Positions 25,841 through 34,958 of a stretch of 64,000 nt of DNA are shown here, one piece after another (the stretch's first letter is position 1; each line of letters opens with the position of its first letter). Made by a program: the position numbers and the translations under genes. Location of the stretch: contig NZ_BBXA01000030.1 in assembly GCF_001014975.1 (NCBI RefSeq), positions 327,501-391,500 of the forward strand, read 5' to 3'. This DNA comes from Novosphingobium sp. MD-1 (GTDB lineage: Bacteria > Pseudomonadota > Alphaproteobacteria > Sphingomonadales > Sphingomonadaceae). The notes beneath the pieces are model-generated. The model made no database searches, was not told where the DNA came from, and saw only the letters and a list, made by a program, of their open reading frames with translations.

Positions 25841-27055
25841 CTACGCCTGCTGGGTACGCGAGCGAACTCGCCGACCGATCATAGCGGTTGTCGCCAAGCC
25901 CATCGCGCATGCCAATGCGACGATTCCAAAGAGTATCCGGTAGCCGCTCTCGCCTGGGAAACTGTCCAGGAGATAACCTGCAACTGGGGGCACGAAGATG
26001 TCGGGCGTAAAGCCGACCAACGAAATCAGACCGGTTGCTGAGCCAGTGCTCGATTCGGGAATCCGGCACTCCTCGATCAGCGCGAAATAGACCCCTCGGA
26101 TCGCGAAGACAGCCAGCGATGCGCATGCAAGGTTTGCGATCATGATGGGGGCATTTTTTGCGGTTCCCGGAGATATCGCAAAGATCATCATGCTTGCAAC
26201 GAGGATGGCGAAGGCGAACACCATCGTCTGCCAAACTCCCCAACGGTCGGCTGCAAAGCCGGCCGCAATGGCTGCAACTGGCTTGAGCCAAATCTTCCCA
26301 ACCGCAATGGCACCTGCCGCCGCAACCGACAATTCCAGCATGCTCGAACTATAGGGCGTGAAATAATAGAGCGCCGTGTAGGCAGTGTAGCTGCTCAAGA
26401 CGATCAGCGAGATCAGCCATAGATCTGGATTTGGGAGCAATTCCCGCCATCCGCTGTAAGATGCTGCCTGCAATTTCGCGCCGCTCGGTGCTGCGCGGTC
26501 GAGCGTGAAAAACGCGATGATCCCAAGTGCGATGTTCAGAACGGCAAAGCCGATGATGACCGTGCCGAGCGCGCCGCTTGTGCTTCCCGCCCAAGCAAAC
26601 ACCGCGACTCCGGCCGCTCCAATAGCGCCTTCTGTAACGCCGCGGACACTTTCGAGCAGGCCAAAGGCGCGGCCCTGGCTCCCGGCGACCGCCCATTCGC
26701 GTGTTGCGCGGATCATTGTGCTCCAGCACACAACGGTCATGGCGCCCCAAAGCACGTAGAGGAGAAGGGTGAATGGATAGGACGGAAACGAAGCGAAAAA
26801 CGCTCCACCTATGCCGGTTCCGATCAACCCGATCGGAAGCAGAGTGCGAGGCTTGAACCTGTCAGCAAGCCAGCCTCCCGGGACGTAGCCGATTAGTGAT
26901 GCCAGGCCATATGCCGACGAAAGACTGCCGATCTGCACATTCGTTTGGCCCAGAGCGAGACGCAGGGGATCGTAATAGATTTCATGCAGAAACGGGAACA
27001 GAAACAGCGTGGTACCTGCGCTGCCCAATACCAGCATTGTGATTGACCTGCGCAA
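25841..27055 (-). CDS. MFS transporter
   Basis: 404-residue major facilitator with about 12 hydrophobic segments. The loop 2-3 signature is G-W-L-A-D-R-F-K-P-R-T near residues 61-71, and a second copy, G-F-A-A-D-R-W-G, is in the second half. TTG at 27055 follows a G-rich run; ATG at 27037 is an alternative start. The substrate cannot be told. Its neighbours, a second MFS upstream and a flavoprotein/sarcosine oxidase cluster divergently oriented, suggest uptake of a compound fed into that cluster. A 292-base gap to the next MFS gene contains no recognisable gene. Confidence 0.88.
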   Translation of the reverse strand: MRRSITMLVLGSAGTTLFLFPFLHEIYYDPLRLALGQTNVQIGSLSSAYGLASLIGYVPGGWLADRFKPRTLLPIGLIGTGIGGAFFASFPSYPFTLLLYVLWGAMTVVCWSTMIRATREWAVAGSQGRAFGLLESVRGVTEGAIGAAGVAVFAWAGSTSGALGTVIIGFAVLNIALGIIAFFTLDRAAPSGAKLQAASYSGWRELLPNPDLWLISLIVLSSYTAYTALYYFTPYSSSMLELSVAAAGAIAVGKIWLKPVAAIAAGFAADRWGVWQTMVFAFAILVASMMIFAISPGTAKNAPIMIANLACASLAVFAIRGVYFALIEECRIPESSTGSATGLISLVGFTPDIFVPPVAGYLLDSFPGESGYRILFGIVALACAMGLATTAMIGRRVRSRTQQA

Positions 27056-27347
27056 GCCTGCCCCCCCGTATCTTGCATGTCAGTAAGCAGAGTGTTCAGA
27101 ACGGGAGCGTTTCGCGATGTCCTCGTGTCCGAGTGCACTTGGTGAAATCACTTTGGTAAGCCGACAGCAAGTTCTTCTGATTCTCAAAATACGCATTGCC
27201 GCAATGCCTTCCGCCATTCCGTCAGGGACCCTGCGTCCAGTTCCTTCGGACATGTTCTGCAATTCCGTCTCACTCTCGGATTTGCCGACACAGTCGGCCC
27301 GAAGCCCGTTGCAGATTGATGGATCGGCTTAGCCAAAAAGCCTGGGC

Positions 27348-28499
27348 TTATCTGTCGCCTCCAGCTGCAATGGAATTGGAGGCAATTGACCTGCTGAAGA
27401 GAAGTAGGGGGAGCAGAGCCAATACAGCACAGCCAAGCGCCAAGGCTCCGATTTGCTGATACGTTCCTCCGTTCAGCAGGATCAGCCCTGAAATCGCAGG
27501 TGCTGATGCGCTTCCGATTCCCTGACCTCCACGCGCAACCGCGGCGAGCGGCGCTCCACCCGAGGCGGCAGCAAGGCCGAGAAGATATGGCAGAGTGAAG
27601 ACATAGGCAGTGCCGGACACGCACATGGCAATTGTAAGCATTGTCTGGTCGCCCGAATGGGTAACCGCATAGGCGCCTAAGCCAGTTATCAGGTACCCAA
27701 GCACCAACGGTGGTGTCCTTCCGAACCGGGTGCCAAGCCGATGCGCCAAGGCAGGTCCGGCTAGAGCGCAAGTAGCAGAGATAGCCATTGCATAGCCGGC
27801 TTGAGCTTCGGTCCCACCGATAGATTGGGCGATTCCTTCGATGAAGTAATAGTACCCGTTTGCCAGAATAGCGAGGAGTGCAGCGACAAGGCCAAGCGTA
27901 ACCGCGCGGGCGTCGATAGTGGCAAGATGTTGCTTCGCCGTCGTGTCGACCACCTGGGCTCGTGGTGGGATGTTTCGGAGCAATGGGACAAGGGCCAACA
28001 CAACAATGCCCAACGCTACGAAGATTCCGCGCGGACCAGCCCAGTCAGGCAAGAGTGGTAAAGTCACAAAGAGTACCACTGCCAATCCAACGACGGCGGC
28101 CCAAATCAGAGCAAACGTTCTATCCGCATTGGGGGTTTCCGCAGCGGTTGCGGCAATTGCAGCATAGAGCAGCCCCTCACCGATCCCGCCTATCAAGCGT
28201 GACACAACGAGGAACTCCGCGCCATGGCTCAATGCTGAGCCAGCATAGCCAGCCAAAACCAGCAACGCACCTGCGAAAGCTAGCTTTCTTCGGTCAAGAC
28301 GCAACAGGTAGGGTGCCAGTCCAATCGATACCAGCGATGCACAGGCGATCTGCCCCGCAATGATGAAGCCGATCCAACCTTCAGGAATCGCGTAGGCCTT
28401 GACTATGCCGCCAACCACAAAAGGCATCGTATAACCGCCAATCTCGGCAATCAGCGATCCCGCAAGCATTCCCGAAATCGAGGCGAAGCGTCCAAGCAA
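27348..28499 (-). CDS. MFS transporter
   Basis: About 383 residues with repeated hydrophobic helices of the MFS fold; less typical than its neighbour, with a weak loop 2-3 motif (L-L-R-L-D-R-R-K-L). Start is uncertain: TTG 28499 has a good GGAAGG Shine-Dalgarno, while ATG 28469 gives a slightly shorter protein. The open frame continues to 28742, but that part runs through the divergent flavoprotein gene and is not protein-like. The start lies about 20-50 bases from the 18-bp palindrome at 28518, which also faces the flavoprotein/sox operon, so both directions are probably co-regulated. Confidence 0.85.
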   Translation of the reverse strand: MLGRFASISGMLAGSLIAEIGGYTMPFVVGGIVKAYAIPEGWIGFIIAGQIACASLVSIGLAPYLLRLDRRKLAFAGALLVLAGYAGSALSHGAEFLVVSRLIGGIGEGLLYAAIAATAAETPNADRTFALIWAAVVGLAVVLFVTLPLLPDWAGPRGIFVALGIVVLALVPLLRNIPPRAQVVDTTAKQHLATIDARAVTLGLVAALLAILANGYYYFIEGIAQSIGGTEAQAGYAMAISATCALAGPALAHRLGTRFGRTPPLVLGYLITGLGAYAVTHSGDQTMLTIAMCVSGTAYVFTLPYLLGLAAASGGAPLAAVARGGQGIGSASAPAISGLILLNGGTYQQIGALALGCAVLALLPLLLFSRSIASNSIAAGGDR

Positions 28500-28517
28500 A
28501 TTTTGACCTTCCGAACT

Positions 28518-28535
28518 CCAAACACTAGTGTATGG
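28518..28535. promoter_or_regulatory. TetR-type operator candidate, site 2
   Basis: CCAAACAC-TA-GTGTATGG, the mirror form of site 1. It lies between the divergent MFS gene and the flavoprotein-soxBDAG operon. It covers the ATG at 28532, which argues that this ATG is not the real flavoprotein start. Confidence 0.7.
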
Positions 28536-28576
28536 TAGAGAGGTTGTTTCAAGAGTCCAGAGGGCAGGCGAGTCAC

Positions 28577-30169
28577 GTGACCGATTTTTTCGATGCAATT
28601 GTGGTAGGCGGTGGTCACAACGGTCTGACTGCGGCCGCATATCTTGCCCGTTCGGGTGCAAGAGTTCTGGTCCTCGAGCGTCGCCAAATTGTGGGCGGGG
28701 CTGCCGTGACCGAGGAAGTGATGCCGGGGTGCCGTGTGTCATTTTGCTCGTATATCGCCAGCATGCTTACCCCCGCCGTGGTCAAGGAACTGAGGCTCGC
28801 CGATCATGGGCTGAAAATGGTCGCATGCGACCCGGCGCTTAATGTGCCGACATCCGATGAGGGCCTCGTGACGCTTTGGTCCGATCCGTTGCGGACTGCG
28901 GCAAGCCTTCGGACCTACAGTCAGAAGGATGCCGACAACTTCGTAGCGGTCGAGCATCAACTCAAGGCGCTCGCTCGCTACCTGCAGCCGTTCTTTCTCA
29001 AGCCTCCGCCGGCTCTGAGCGGGAGCTTGGTCGACCGGCTCGGGGAATTGGCATCAATGGCCCGCCAATTCTGGGGAATCTCGCGAGATGAAATTGCATC
29101 GATGACGCGGTTTCTGACCGGTTCCCTCGCCGAATTTCTCGAGCGACACTTCGAAAGCGAGGAGACGCACCGGCTCTTTCTGGCCAACAACGTTTACGGC
29201 AAGCATGGGGGGCCATATGATCCGGGCTCGACCCTAGGCTTGTTGTTCCACCTGTTGGGCGGTGGTGATAATAGCATCCAGGGCTTCAGCGGCCATGTTA
29301 TCGGGGGGATGGGATCAGTCAGCGATGCGCTGGCCAACGCTGCCCGGGGCTTTGGCGCCGAAATCATCACGAATGCAGAGGTTGCGCGGATCTACGTAAA
29401 GGGCGGGCGGGCATCCGGCGTCGAGCTGGTCGATGGCCGAGTGTTTCACGCCAAGGCGGTCGTGTCGAATGCGGACCCAAAGCGAACGTTCCTTGGGTTG
29501 GTCGACGCGGAACATCTCGACCCGACATTTCGATCGGACATCGCCGCCATCAAGATGGCCGGTCCTTCGGCCAAGGTGAACATGGTCCTGAGCGAGCCAC
29601 CTTCGATCAGGGGCATGTCGCTCGACGCCACTCCGGCGGAACGCGCGGTCTTTTCGGTCATGGGCAGCATGGAGGCTATGCAGCGCTGCTATGATGCCTC
29701 AAAGTTCGGCGAAGTGGCAGACGAGCTGTGGGTCGATTGCGTGGTTCCAAGTTTGGTCGATCCCACGCTCTGCCCGTCGGACCGCACCATGCTCACTTGC
29801 TTTGTCCAGTATGTTCCTTTTCGGCTGCGAGAGGGGGACTGGGACTCGCGACGTGAAGCGCTCGGCGATCAGGTGGTGCAACAGATTGGCCGGGTCGCGC
29901 CCAACGTCCCTGGCAGCATCGTCGCACGTAAAGTCATCACACCGCTGGATTTGGAGCGCACCTACGGACTGACCGAAGGCAACATCTTCCACGGGGATCT
30001 CAATCTCGCCCAGTTGTTCTTCATGCGCCCGCACCCCGATTGGTCGGGCTACCGCACGCCTGTGGCCGGTTTGTATCTGTGCGGCGCGGGCACGCACCCC
30101 GGTGGGGGCGTGACGGGAGCTCCTGGCCGGAATTCAGCACAAGTCATTCTGAAGGATTTGCGCCGATGA
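28577..30169 (+). CDS. NAD(P)/FAD-dependent oxidoreductase (PYROXD2/phytoene-desaturase-like)
   Basis: About 530 residues. An N-terminal dinucleotide fold G-G-G-H-N-G at residues 11-16 is followed by L-E-R-R-Q-I-V-G-G-A-A; the C-terminal FAD segment is L-Y-L-C-G-A-G-T-H-P-G-G-G-V-T-G-A-P-G-R-N-S-A. This is the PYROXD2 branch of the carotenoid-desaturase-like amine oxidase superfamily; the reaction is unknown, but an amine or CH-CH oxidation is plausible. GTG 28577 is preferred over ATG 28532 because the latter lies inside an operator palindrome and precedes non-conserved residues. The stop overlaps soxB (ATGA), so it belongs to the sarcosine oxidase operon. Confidence 0.85.
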   Translation: MTDFFDAIVVGGGHNGLTAAAYLARSGARVLVLERRQIVGGAAVTEEVMPGCRVSFCSYIASMLTPAVVKELRLADHGLKMVACDPALNVPTSDEGLVTLWSDPLRTAASLRTYSQKDADNFVAVEHQLKALARYLQPFFLKPPPALSGSLVDRLGELASMARQFWGISRDEIASMTRFLTGSLAEFLERHFESEETHRLFLANNVYGKHGGPYDPGSTLGLLFHLLGGGDNSIQGFSGHVIGGMGSVSDALANAARGFGAEIITNAEVARIYVKGGRASGVELVDGRVFHAKAVVSNADPKRTFLGLVDAEHLDPTFRSDIAAIKMAGPSAKVNMVLSEPPSIRGMSLDATPAERAVFSVMGSMEAMQRCYDASKFGEVADELWVDCVVPSLVDPTLCPSDRTMLTCFVQYVPFRLREGDWDSRREALGDQVVQQIGRVAPNVPGSIVARKVITPLDLERTYGLTEGNIFHGDLNLAQLFFMRPHPDWSGYRTPVAGLYLCGAGTHPGGGVTGAPGRNSAQVILKDLRR

Positions 30170-31419
30170 GCCGATATTCGGCGTTCGCGCTTCTCAGGAA
30201 CTGGCTTGGTGGCAATACGGATTGGGATCCGGTTTGGCGCTCCCCCGAACCGGCGAGCAGCTACGATGTGATTATCATCGGAGCTGGCGGCCACGGCCTT
30301 GCGACCGCCTACCATCTGGCCAAGCACTACAGGCCTGGACGCATTGCTGTGATTGATAAGGGGTGGCTCGGCGGCGGTAACACCGGCCGCAACACGACCA
30401 TCGTGCGCTCGGACTATTTCTACAAGGAAAGTGCCGACTTCTACGACCATTCGCTCCGTCTCTATGCCAGCCTTTCGCAGGAGCTCAATTTCAACATCAT
30501 GTATTCCGCCCGCGGAATCCTTAATCTCGCGCACAGCCGGCACGAGGTCGATTTTCAGCGCCGAATTGTGAACGCGATGCAGTTGAACGGGATCCATGCC
30601 GAACTGCTTGGACGGGAGGAAGTGCTCAAATTCTGTCCTGTCCTGAATGGCGATCCTAATGCAAGGTTTCCCATTTACGGGGCCATGCGCCAGAAACGAG
30701 GAGGGACTGTCCGGCATGACGCGGTAGCCTGGGGCTATGCACGGGCAGCCGATGCCCTGGGTGTCGACATCCTTCAGAATACCGAAGTCACCGGGTTCCG
30801 TCGGGACATCAGCGGCGGTGTGCAGGGCGTCGAAACAAGTAAAGGCTTCATTGGTGCGACCAAGGTGGGGATCGCCACGGCCGGTCATTCGTCAGTGGTC
30901 GCGCAGATGGCCGGTTTCCGATTGCCTGTCGCCAGCTATGGGCTCCAAGCCTTTGTCTCCGAACCGGTCAAGCCCGTCTTGCACACCGTGATCGGTTCAG
31001 CCGTGATCGGAAGCTATTGCAGCCAGTCGGACAAGGGCGGCATTGTGTGCGGTGGCGGCATCGATCCCTATCCGTCCTTTGCCCAGCGCGGAAGCGCAGC
31101 GACAATGGAAAAAGTGCTTGCCGGCATCGTCCAGCTTGTTCCGACCTTCAGTAGTCTGCGCCTCCTGCGCCAATGGGCTGGAATCGTCGACTACACGGCC
31201 GATAGCTCGCCGATCATTGACCGCAGTCCGGTACCGGGGATTTATCTGAACGTCGGCTGGGGCGGAGGCGGGTTCAAGGCGATCCCGGCCGGCGGTGAGG
31301 CTTTTGCGCACTTGATCGCGAAGGATGAGCCCCATCCGCTAACCACCGCCTTCGGACTCCAGCGTTTCAGGGATGGCGCGCTCATCGACGAAGCTGCGGC
31401 AGCCGGGATTGAACACTGA
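30166..31419 (+). CDS. soxB: Sarcosine oxidase subunit beta
   Basis: 417-residue DAO-type flavoprotein, beta subunit of heterotetrameric sarcosine oxidase. The FAD motif G-A-G-G-H-G is near residues 38-43. R-G-G-T-V-R-H-D-A-V-A-W-G-Y-A near residue 180 contains the His that carries covalent FMN in characterised enzymes. C-terminal N-V-G-W-G-G-G-G-F-K matches the family. It oxidises the N-methyl of sarcosine (or a similar N-methyl amine), passing C1 to folate on SoxA and electrons to O2. Start ATG overlaps the previous stop; the longer frame to 30040 is a shadow. Confidence 0.92.
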   Translation: MSRYSAFALLRNWLGGNTDWDPVWRSPEPASSYDVIIIGAGGHGLATAYHLAKHYRPGRIAVIDKGWLGGGNTGRNTTIVRSDYFYKESADFYDHSLRLYASLSQELNFNIMYSARGILNLAHSRHEVDFQRRIVNAMQLNGIHAELLGREEVLKFCPVLNGDPNARFPIYGAMRQKRGGTVRHDAVAWGYARAADALGVDILQNTEVTGFRRDISGGVQGVETSKGFIGATKVGIATAGHSSVVAQMAGFRLPVASYGLQAFVSEPVKPVLHTVIGSAVIGSYCSQSDKGGIVCGGGIDPYPSFAQRGSAATMEKVLAGIVQLVPTFSSLRLLRQWAGIVDYTADSSPIIDRSPVPGIYLNVGWGGGGFKAIPAGGEAFAHLIAKDEPHPLTTAFGLQRFRDGALIDEAAAAGIEH

Positions 31420-31420
31420 C

Positions 31421-31684
31421 ATGATGCGGATTGCCTGCCCGAACTGTGGCCTGCGCGACGAGCGCGAATTTGCCTATGGCGGCGAAGCCCATATCGACCG
31501 ACCAGAGCTGGACTGCGACGACCAGGCTTGGGAGGAGTATCTCTTCCTGCGCGCTAACCCCAAGGGCGAGCATGCCGAGCGATGGGTCCATGTGCACGGT
31601 TGCGGGGTCTGGTTCAATCTGATCCGGCATACTGAAACACACGAGGTCGTAGCGGTTTACGTAATGGGAGTTGCGCGGCCGTGA
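31421..31684 (+). CDS. soxD: Sarcosine oxidase subunit delta
   Basis: 87 residues with the zinc-binding layout of SoxD: C-P-x-C-G near residue 6, and the conserved E-R-W-V-H-x-x-G-C at about residues 49-57. It is a small structural subunit of the tetramer. ATG 31421 follows the soxB stop by one base (ATG 31424 is possible); the stop overlaps the soxA GTG. Order B-D-A-G is the canonical sox order. Confidence 0.92.
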   Translation: MMRIACPNCGLRDEREFAYGGEAHIDRPELDCDDQAWEEYLFLRANPKGEHAERWVHVHGCGVWFNLIRHTETHEVVAVYVMGVARP

Positions 31685-34380
31685 CCGGTTACCGACTTTC
31701 CCATGGCGGCGGCAGGATCGATCGCGGCCAGTCCATCGACTTTTCGTTCAATGGCAAGCGCTACGCAGGCCTTGCGGGCGATACACTGGCGTCGGCCTTG
31801 CTCGCCAACGGCGTGCAGCTTGTCGGACGGAGCTTCAAGCTCCATCGACCACGCGGTATTATGGGAGTCGGCTGCGAGGAAACCAACGCACTGGTTCAAC
31901 TTGAGCACGGCCTATCCTCCATTCCCAACGTGCAGGCCACCATGATCGCTCTGGAGGAAGGGCTGGTTGCCCGGAGCATCAATGCCTGGCCTTCACTGAC
32001 CTGGGACATTGCTGGCGTGAATGATCGTCTCCGCGGACTGTTCTCTGCCGGATTCTACTACAAGACATTCATGTGGCCGGACTGGCACTGGTTCGAATGG
32101 CTGATTCGGCGCGCCGCCGGACTTGGCAAGGTGCCGGTCGTGCCCGATCCGCAGCGCTACGAAGCGCGTCATGTGGAATGTGATCTGCTAGTGATAGGTG
32201 GAGGCAGAAGGGGGTTGGCCGCTGCGGCACAGGCAGCGCGAGACGGCAAATCGGTATTGCTTGTCGATCTGGATCAGGGTCTTCCAAGCCTTGAAGGTGT
32301 TCGGACCTTTGAAAAGACTGCAGCTCTTGGAGTCTGGGATCATGGTTTTGTGCTGGCCGCATCGGAAGGTCGGGTACTCCACCGCATCCGGGCTGAGCAG
32401 ATCATTCTCGCGACGGGCAAGCAAGAGCGCGGCATCGCATTTGCGAACAACGACTTGCCCGGCATCATGCTCGCCGGTGCGATCGGCAGATATGTCGCGG
32501 ATTATGCGGTGGCGCCGGGTCGATCCGGCATTTTCTTCGTCAACAACGATCTGGGCTGGCGGTCCGCTATTGAAGCTGCGCAGTGTGGTGTAGGGGTGCG
32601 CGCCATTGTCGATGCAAGGCCGCAGGTGCTGCCCGAACTTGCCGATCGCGCCCGTGCGCACGGAATCGATCTATTCTTTTCGTCATTAGTCCGGTCGGCC
32701 CATGGGCGCGGACGCGTCACCGGCGTCACCATAGAGAAGCCGGATGGCCTGAGTCGTCTCGCGTGCGACTTTGTCGGGGTCTCGGGAGGCTGGAACCCTG
32801 CTTCCCAACTGTGGACCATGGCTGGCGGTCAGACGAAGTTCAACGAGCGCAGCCAGAGTTTCCAGCCGGATGGGTTGGTCGCCAATGTCGAATGGGCAGG
32901 CCCCGAACCGATTGAGGCGGAGCCCATCTGGACTGTCCACGGCGGGGATGAAAAGACCATGTTCGTCGATTTTCAGACCGATGTAACCGTGGCAGACATC
33001 AAGCTGGCGGCCCGCGAAAACTATCGAAGCGTTGAGCATCTCAAGCGCTACACTGTGTTGGGAATGGGCGTCGACCAGGGAAAGCTGAGCTCGGTCCCCG
33101 GCGCCATGATCCTCGCGGAGGCCATCGGCGCGGAACCCGGAACGCTGTCCGCAAGCAAGGTTCGTCCGCCCTTCGTTCCTACAGCCTTTGGTCTGATCGG
33201 TGCTGATCTACGCGGTGAACGCTTCCGACCCCGTCGGTATCTGCCCGCACACGAATGGCATGTACGCGAAGGTGCTGTGTTCGAGGATTTTGGATGGGAA
33301 AGGCCGGCGGCATATCCGGTTGGCGGGGAAGACATCCAGGCGGCAGCTGAGCGTGAAGCCGCAGCGGTCCGAAGTGGCGTTGGTCTTTTTGACGGTTCGC
33401 CGCTTGGCAAAATTCTCGTGGCCGGCCCCGAAGCTGCAGCGTTCCTCGACCGGGTCTATGTTGGCACCCCCTCGACGCTCAAGCCCGGGCGGATCCGGTA
33501 CGGGCTTGTCCTCAACGAGAACGGTACGATCCTGGATGACGGGGTCTATGCTCGTCTCCAAGACGGGAGTTTCCTGCTCAGCCCGTCCAGTGCCTTCGCT
33601 GACCGGATGGTCCGCCTGCTGGAGGATCTGCTTCAATGCGAATGGCCGATGGATGTTGTCGTTCAAGACGTGACTGAGCAATATGCTGTCTGGACTGTTG
33701 CGGGCCCGAACGCACGAAATGTGCTCGAGGCATTGCGGCCCAGTTTTGATCTCTCAAGTGAGCGTTTTCCACACTTGTCCGTCCGAGAGGGACAACTCGA
33801 CGGATCGGAAGTACGTATTCAGCGCGTGAGCTTTTCTGGTGAGTTGAGCTACGAGATCCAGGTGCCAGCGGGGCAGGCGGTGCAGATGGGCGATGCGCTG
33901 ATGGCGGCTGGCAAGCCCTATGGATTGGTGCCCTATGGGATAGAGGCACTCGAAATCTTGCGTATCGAAAAGGGCTACATTCATGTTGGAACTGATACCG
34001 ACAGCGAGACCCAGCCCGGTGATATCGGTTTTGGCGGAGCCATCGCCAAAAAGCAGAGCGATTTCCTTGGGCGGCGAGCGCTGACGCGTCGCTCATCCTT
34101 ATCGCCATATCGTAAGCAACTGGTGGGCCTGACCTCGCTTTGCGGCGGAATATTGCCGGTAGGTGGTCATGTGCGGGCTCCCAGTGGGCAGAGCGGAGGA
34201 TTCGTTACGAGCAGCCAGTTCAGCCCCGTGCTGGGACGGGGCGTTGCCTTGGGATTGGTCGAGCAGGGGCAGCGGCGCCTTGGTGAAATCGTCGAGATCG
34301 TCTCGCTGGGGAGGAGTTGGCAGGCCAGGATTTCAGAGACGGTCGCCTATGACCGCGAGGGAGGTCGGCTTGACACTTGA
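31681..34380 (+). CDS. soxA: Sarcosine oxidase subunit alpha
   Basis: 899 residues. An N-terminal [2Fe-2S]-like/ubiquitin-fold domain (G-D-T-L-A-S-A-L-L-A-N-G-V near residue 35, R-S-F-K-L-H-R-P-R-G-I near residue 51) is followed by an NAD-binding flavoprotein domain (G-G-G-R-R-G near residue 174; A-N-N-D-L-P-G-I-M-L near residue 256) and a C-terminal folate-binding aminomethyltransferase domain (about residues 540-890). It makes 5,10-methylene-THF from the oxidised methyl group. It is shorter than the usual ~965-1000; the missing stretch lies between the dinucleotide motif and T-A-A-L-G-V-W-D-H, where typical proteins have a longer insertion. GTG start in a GTGA overlap with soxD. Confidence 0.9.
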   Translation: MTGYRLSHGGGRIDRGQSIDFSFNGKRYAGLAGDTLASALLANGVQLVGRSFKLHRPRGIMGVGCEETNALVQLEHGLSSIPNVQATMIALEEGLVARSINAWPSLTWDIAGVNDRLRGLFSAGFYYKTFMWPDWHWFEWLIRRAAGLGKVPVVPDPQRYEARHVECDLLVIGGGRRGLAAAAQAARDGKSVLLVDLDQGLPSLEGVRTFEKTAALGVWDHGFVLAASEGRVLHRIRAEQIILATGKQERGIAFANNDLPGIMLAGAIGRYVADYAVAPGRSGIFFVNNDLGWRSAIEAAQCGVGVRAIVDARPQVLPELADRARAHGIDLFFSSLVRSAHGRGRVTGVTIEKPDGLSRLACDFVGVSGGWNPASQLWTMAGGQTKFNERSQSFQPDGLVANVEWAGPEPIEAEPIWTVHGGDEKTMFVDFQTDVTVADIKLAARENYRSVEHLKRYTVLGMGVDQGKLSSVPGAMILAEAIGAEPGTLSASKVRPPFVPTAFGLIGADLRGERFRPRRYLPAHEWHVREGAVFEDFGWERPAAYPVGGEDIQAAAEREAAAVRSGVGLFDGSPLGKILVAGPEAAAFLDRVYVGTPSTLKPGRIRYGLVLNENGTILDDGVYARLQDGSFLLSPSSAFADRMVRLLEDLLQCEWPMDVVVQDVTEQYAVWTVAGPNARNVLEALRPSFDLSSERFPHLSVREGQLDGSEVRIQRVSFSGELSYEIQVPAGQAVQMGDALMAAGKPYGLVPYGIEALEILRIEKGYIHVGTDTDSETQPGDIGFGGAIAKKQSDFLGRRALTRRSSLSPYRKQLVGLTSLCGGILPVGGHVRAPSGQSGGFVTSSQFSPVLGRGVALGLVEQGQRRLGEIVEIVSLGRSWQARISETVAYDREGGRLDT

Positions 34381-34834
34381 CCTCTCAATTATTCGTTTGT
34401 CGGTTGATCTGGCTCGTCATCCGGAGTTGAAAAGCCCGATAGAAGGCTGCTTCAACTGCCGGTTGCCCGATTTCGGCGACCTGCATGGCGACACGTCCAC
34501 CTGTCTGGGGCTGCGCACCAGCCGGTGTGACTGGTTACTGCTGGGCTCTGCATCCGGTATGGCCGATCGTGCTGCTGCGATGAAGCTGCAGCTTGCCGGG
34601 GCACCCGCAATCATCACCGATGTCTCCGACAGCTTCGTTGCCATTTACAATGTCGATAGCGTGCAACTGGCGACGCATTCTGCTGTGTTGCTGCGGGGAG
34701 AAGAGGCCAGGCCAATACAGATTGGCCAAGTCGATGTCATGGCGTTTTGTCAGAAGGGCCTGGTGACCCTTTTGATACCCCGCTCATATCGCGGTGCACC
34801 ATGTTGGCAGGATCTACCTCGTGACTCGCAATGA
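34370..34834 (+). CDS. soxG: Sarcosine oxidase subunit gamma, divergent
   Basis: About 154 residues. The call is mainly from position (last gene of soxBDA-G) and a weak match to the gamma subunit C-terminal region (S-x-A-V-L-L-R near residue 103). Gamma subunits are usually nearer 190 residues, so this one is short. Start chosen as TTG 34370 because GGGAGG lies at ideal distance; ATG 34349 is in frame and gives 7 more residues. It overlaps the soxA end by 11 bases. It contains 6-7 Cys, unusual for a gamma subunit. Confidence 0.7.
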   Translation: MTLDLSIIRLSVDLARHPELKSPIEGCFNCRLPDFGDLHGDTSTCLGLRTSRCDWLLLGSASGMADRAAAMKLQLAGAPAIITDVSDSFVAIYNVDSVQLATHSAVLLRGEEARPIQIGQVDVMAFCQKGLVTLLIPRSYRGAPCWQDLPRDSQ

Positions 34835-34874
34835 GGCTGCGCTGTGGGGTGTTGTAGAAGCCGCCCCGGCATCA

Positions 34875-34947
34875 TAGTATACCAAATGGGGATTCCCAAG
34901 TTGACAAACGCCTCAATGACGCATATTTCCACAAACTCAGTATACCA
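34875..34947 (+). promoter_or_regulatory. Promoter with two GntR-type operators, upstream of TonB receptor
   Basis: TTGACA at 34901-34906 and TATTTC at 34924-34929, 17 bases apart, form a good sigma-70-type promoter. Operator-like sites flank it: TAGTATACCA at 34875-34884 (upstream of -35) and CAGTATACCA at 34938-34947 (about the transcription start). Their GTATAC centres are 63 bases apart, six helical turns, which would suit looping or cooperative repression. A G-rich Shine-Dalgarno (34950-34956) and the GTG start follow. Confidence 0.7.
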
Positions 34948-34958
34948 TAGGGGGGGTC

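Noticed and set aside
28532-28576. ATG 28532 as start of the flavoprotein
   Set aside because: It lies inside the 18-bp operator palindrome, and the 15 residues it adds do not look like the family; GTG 28577 fits the homologous start.
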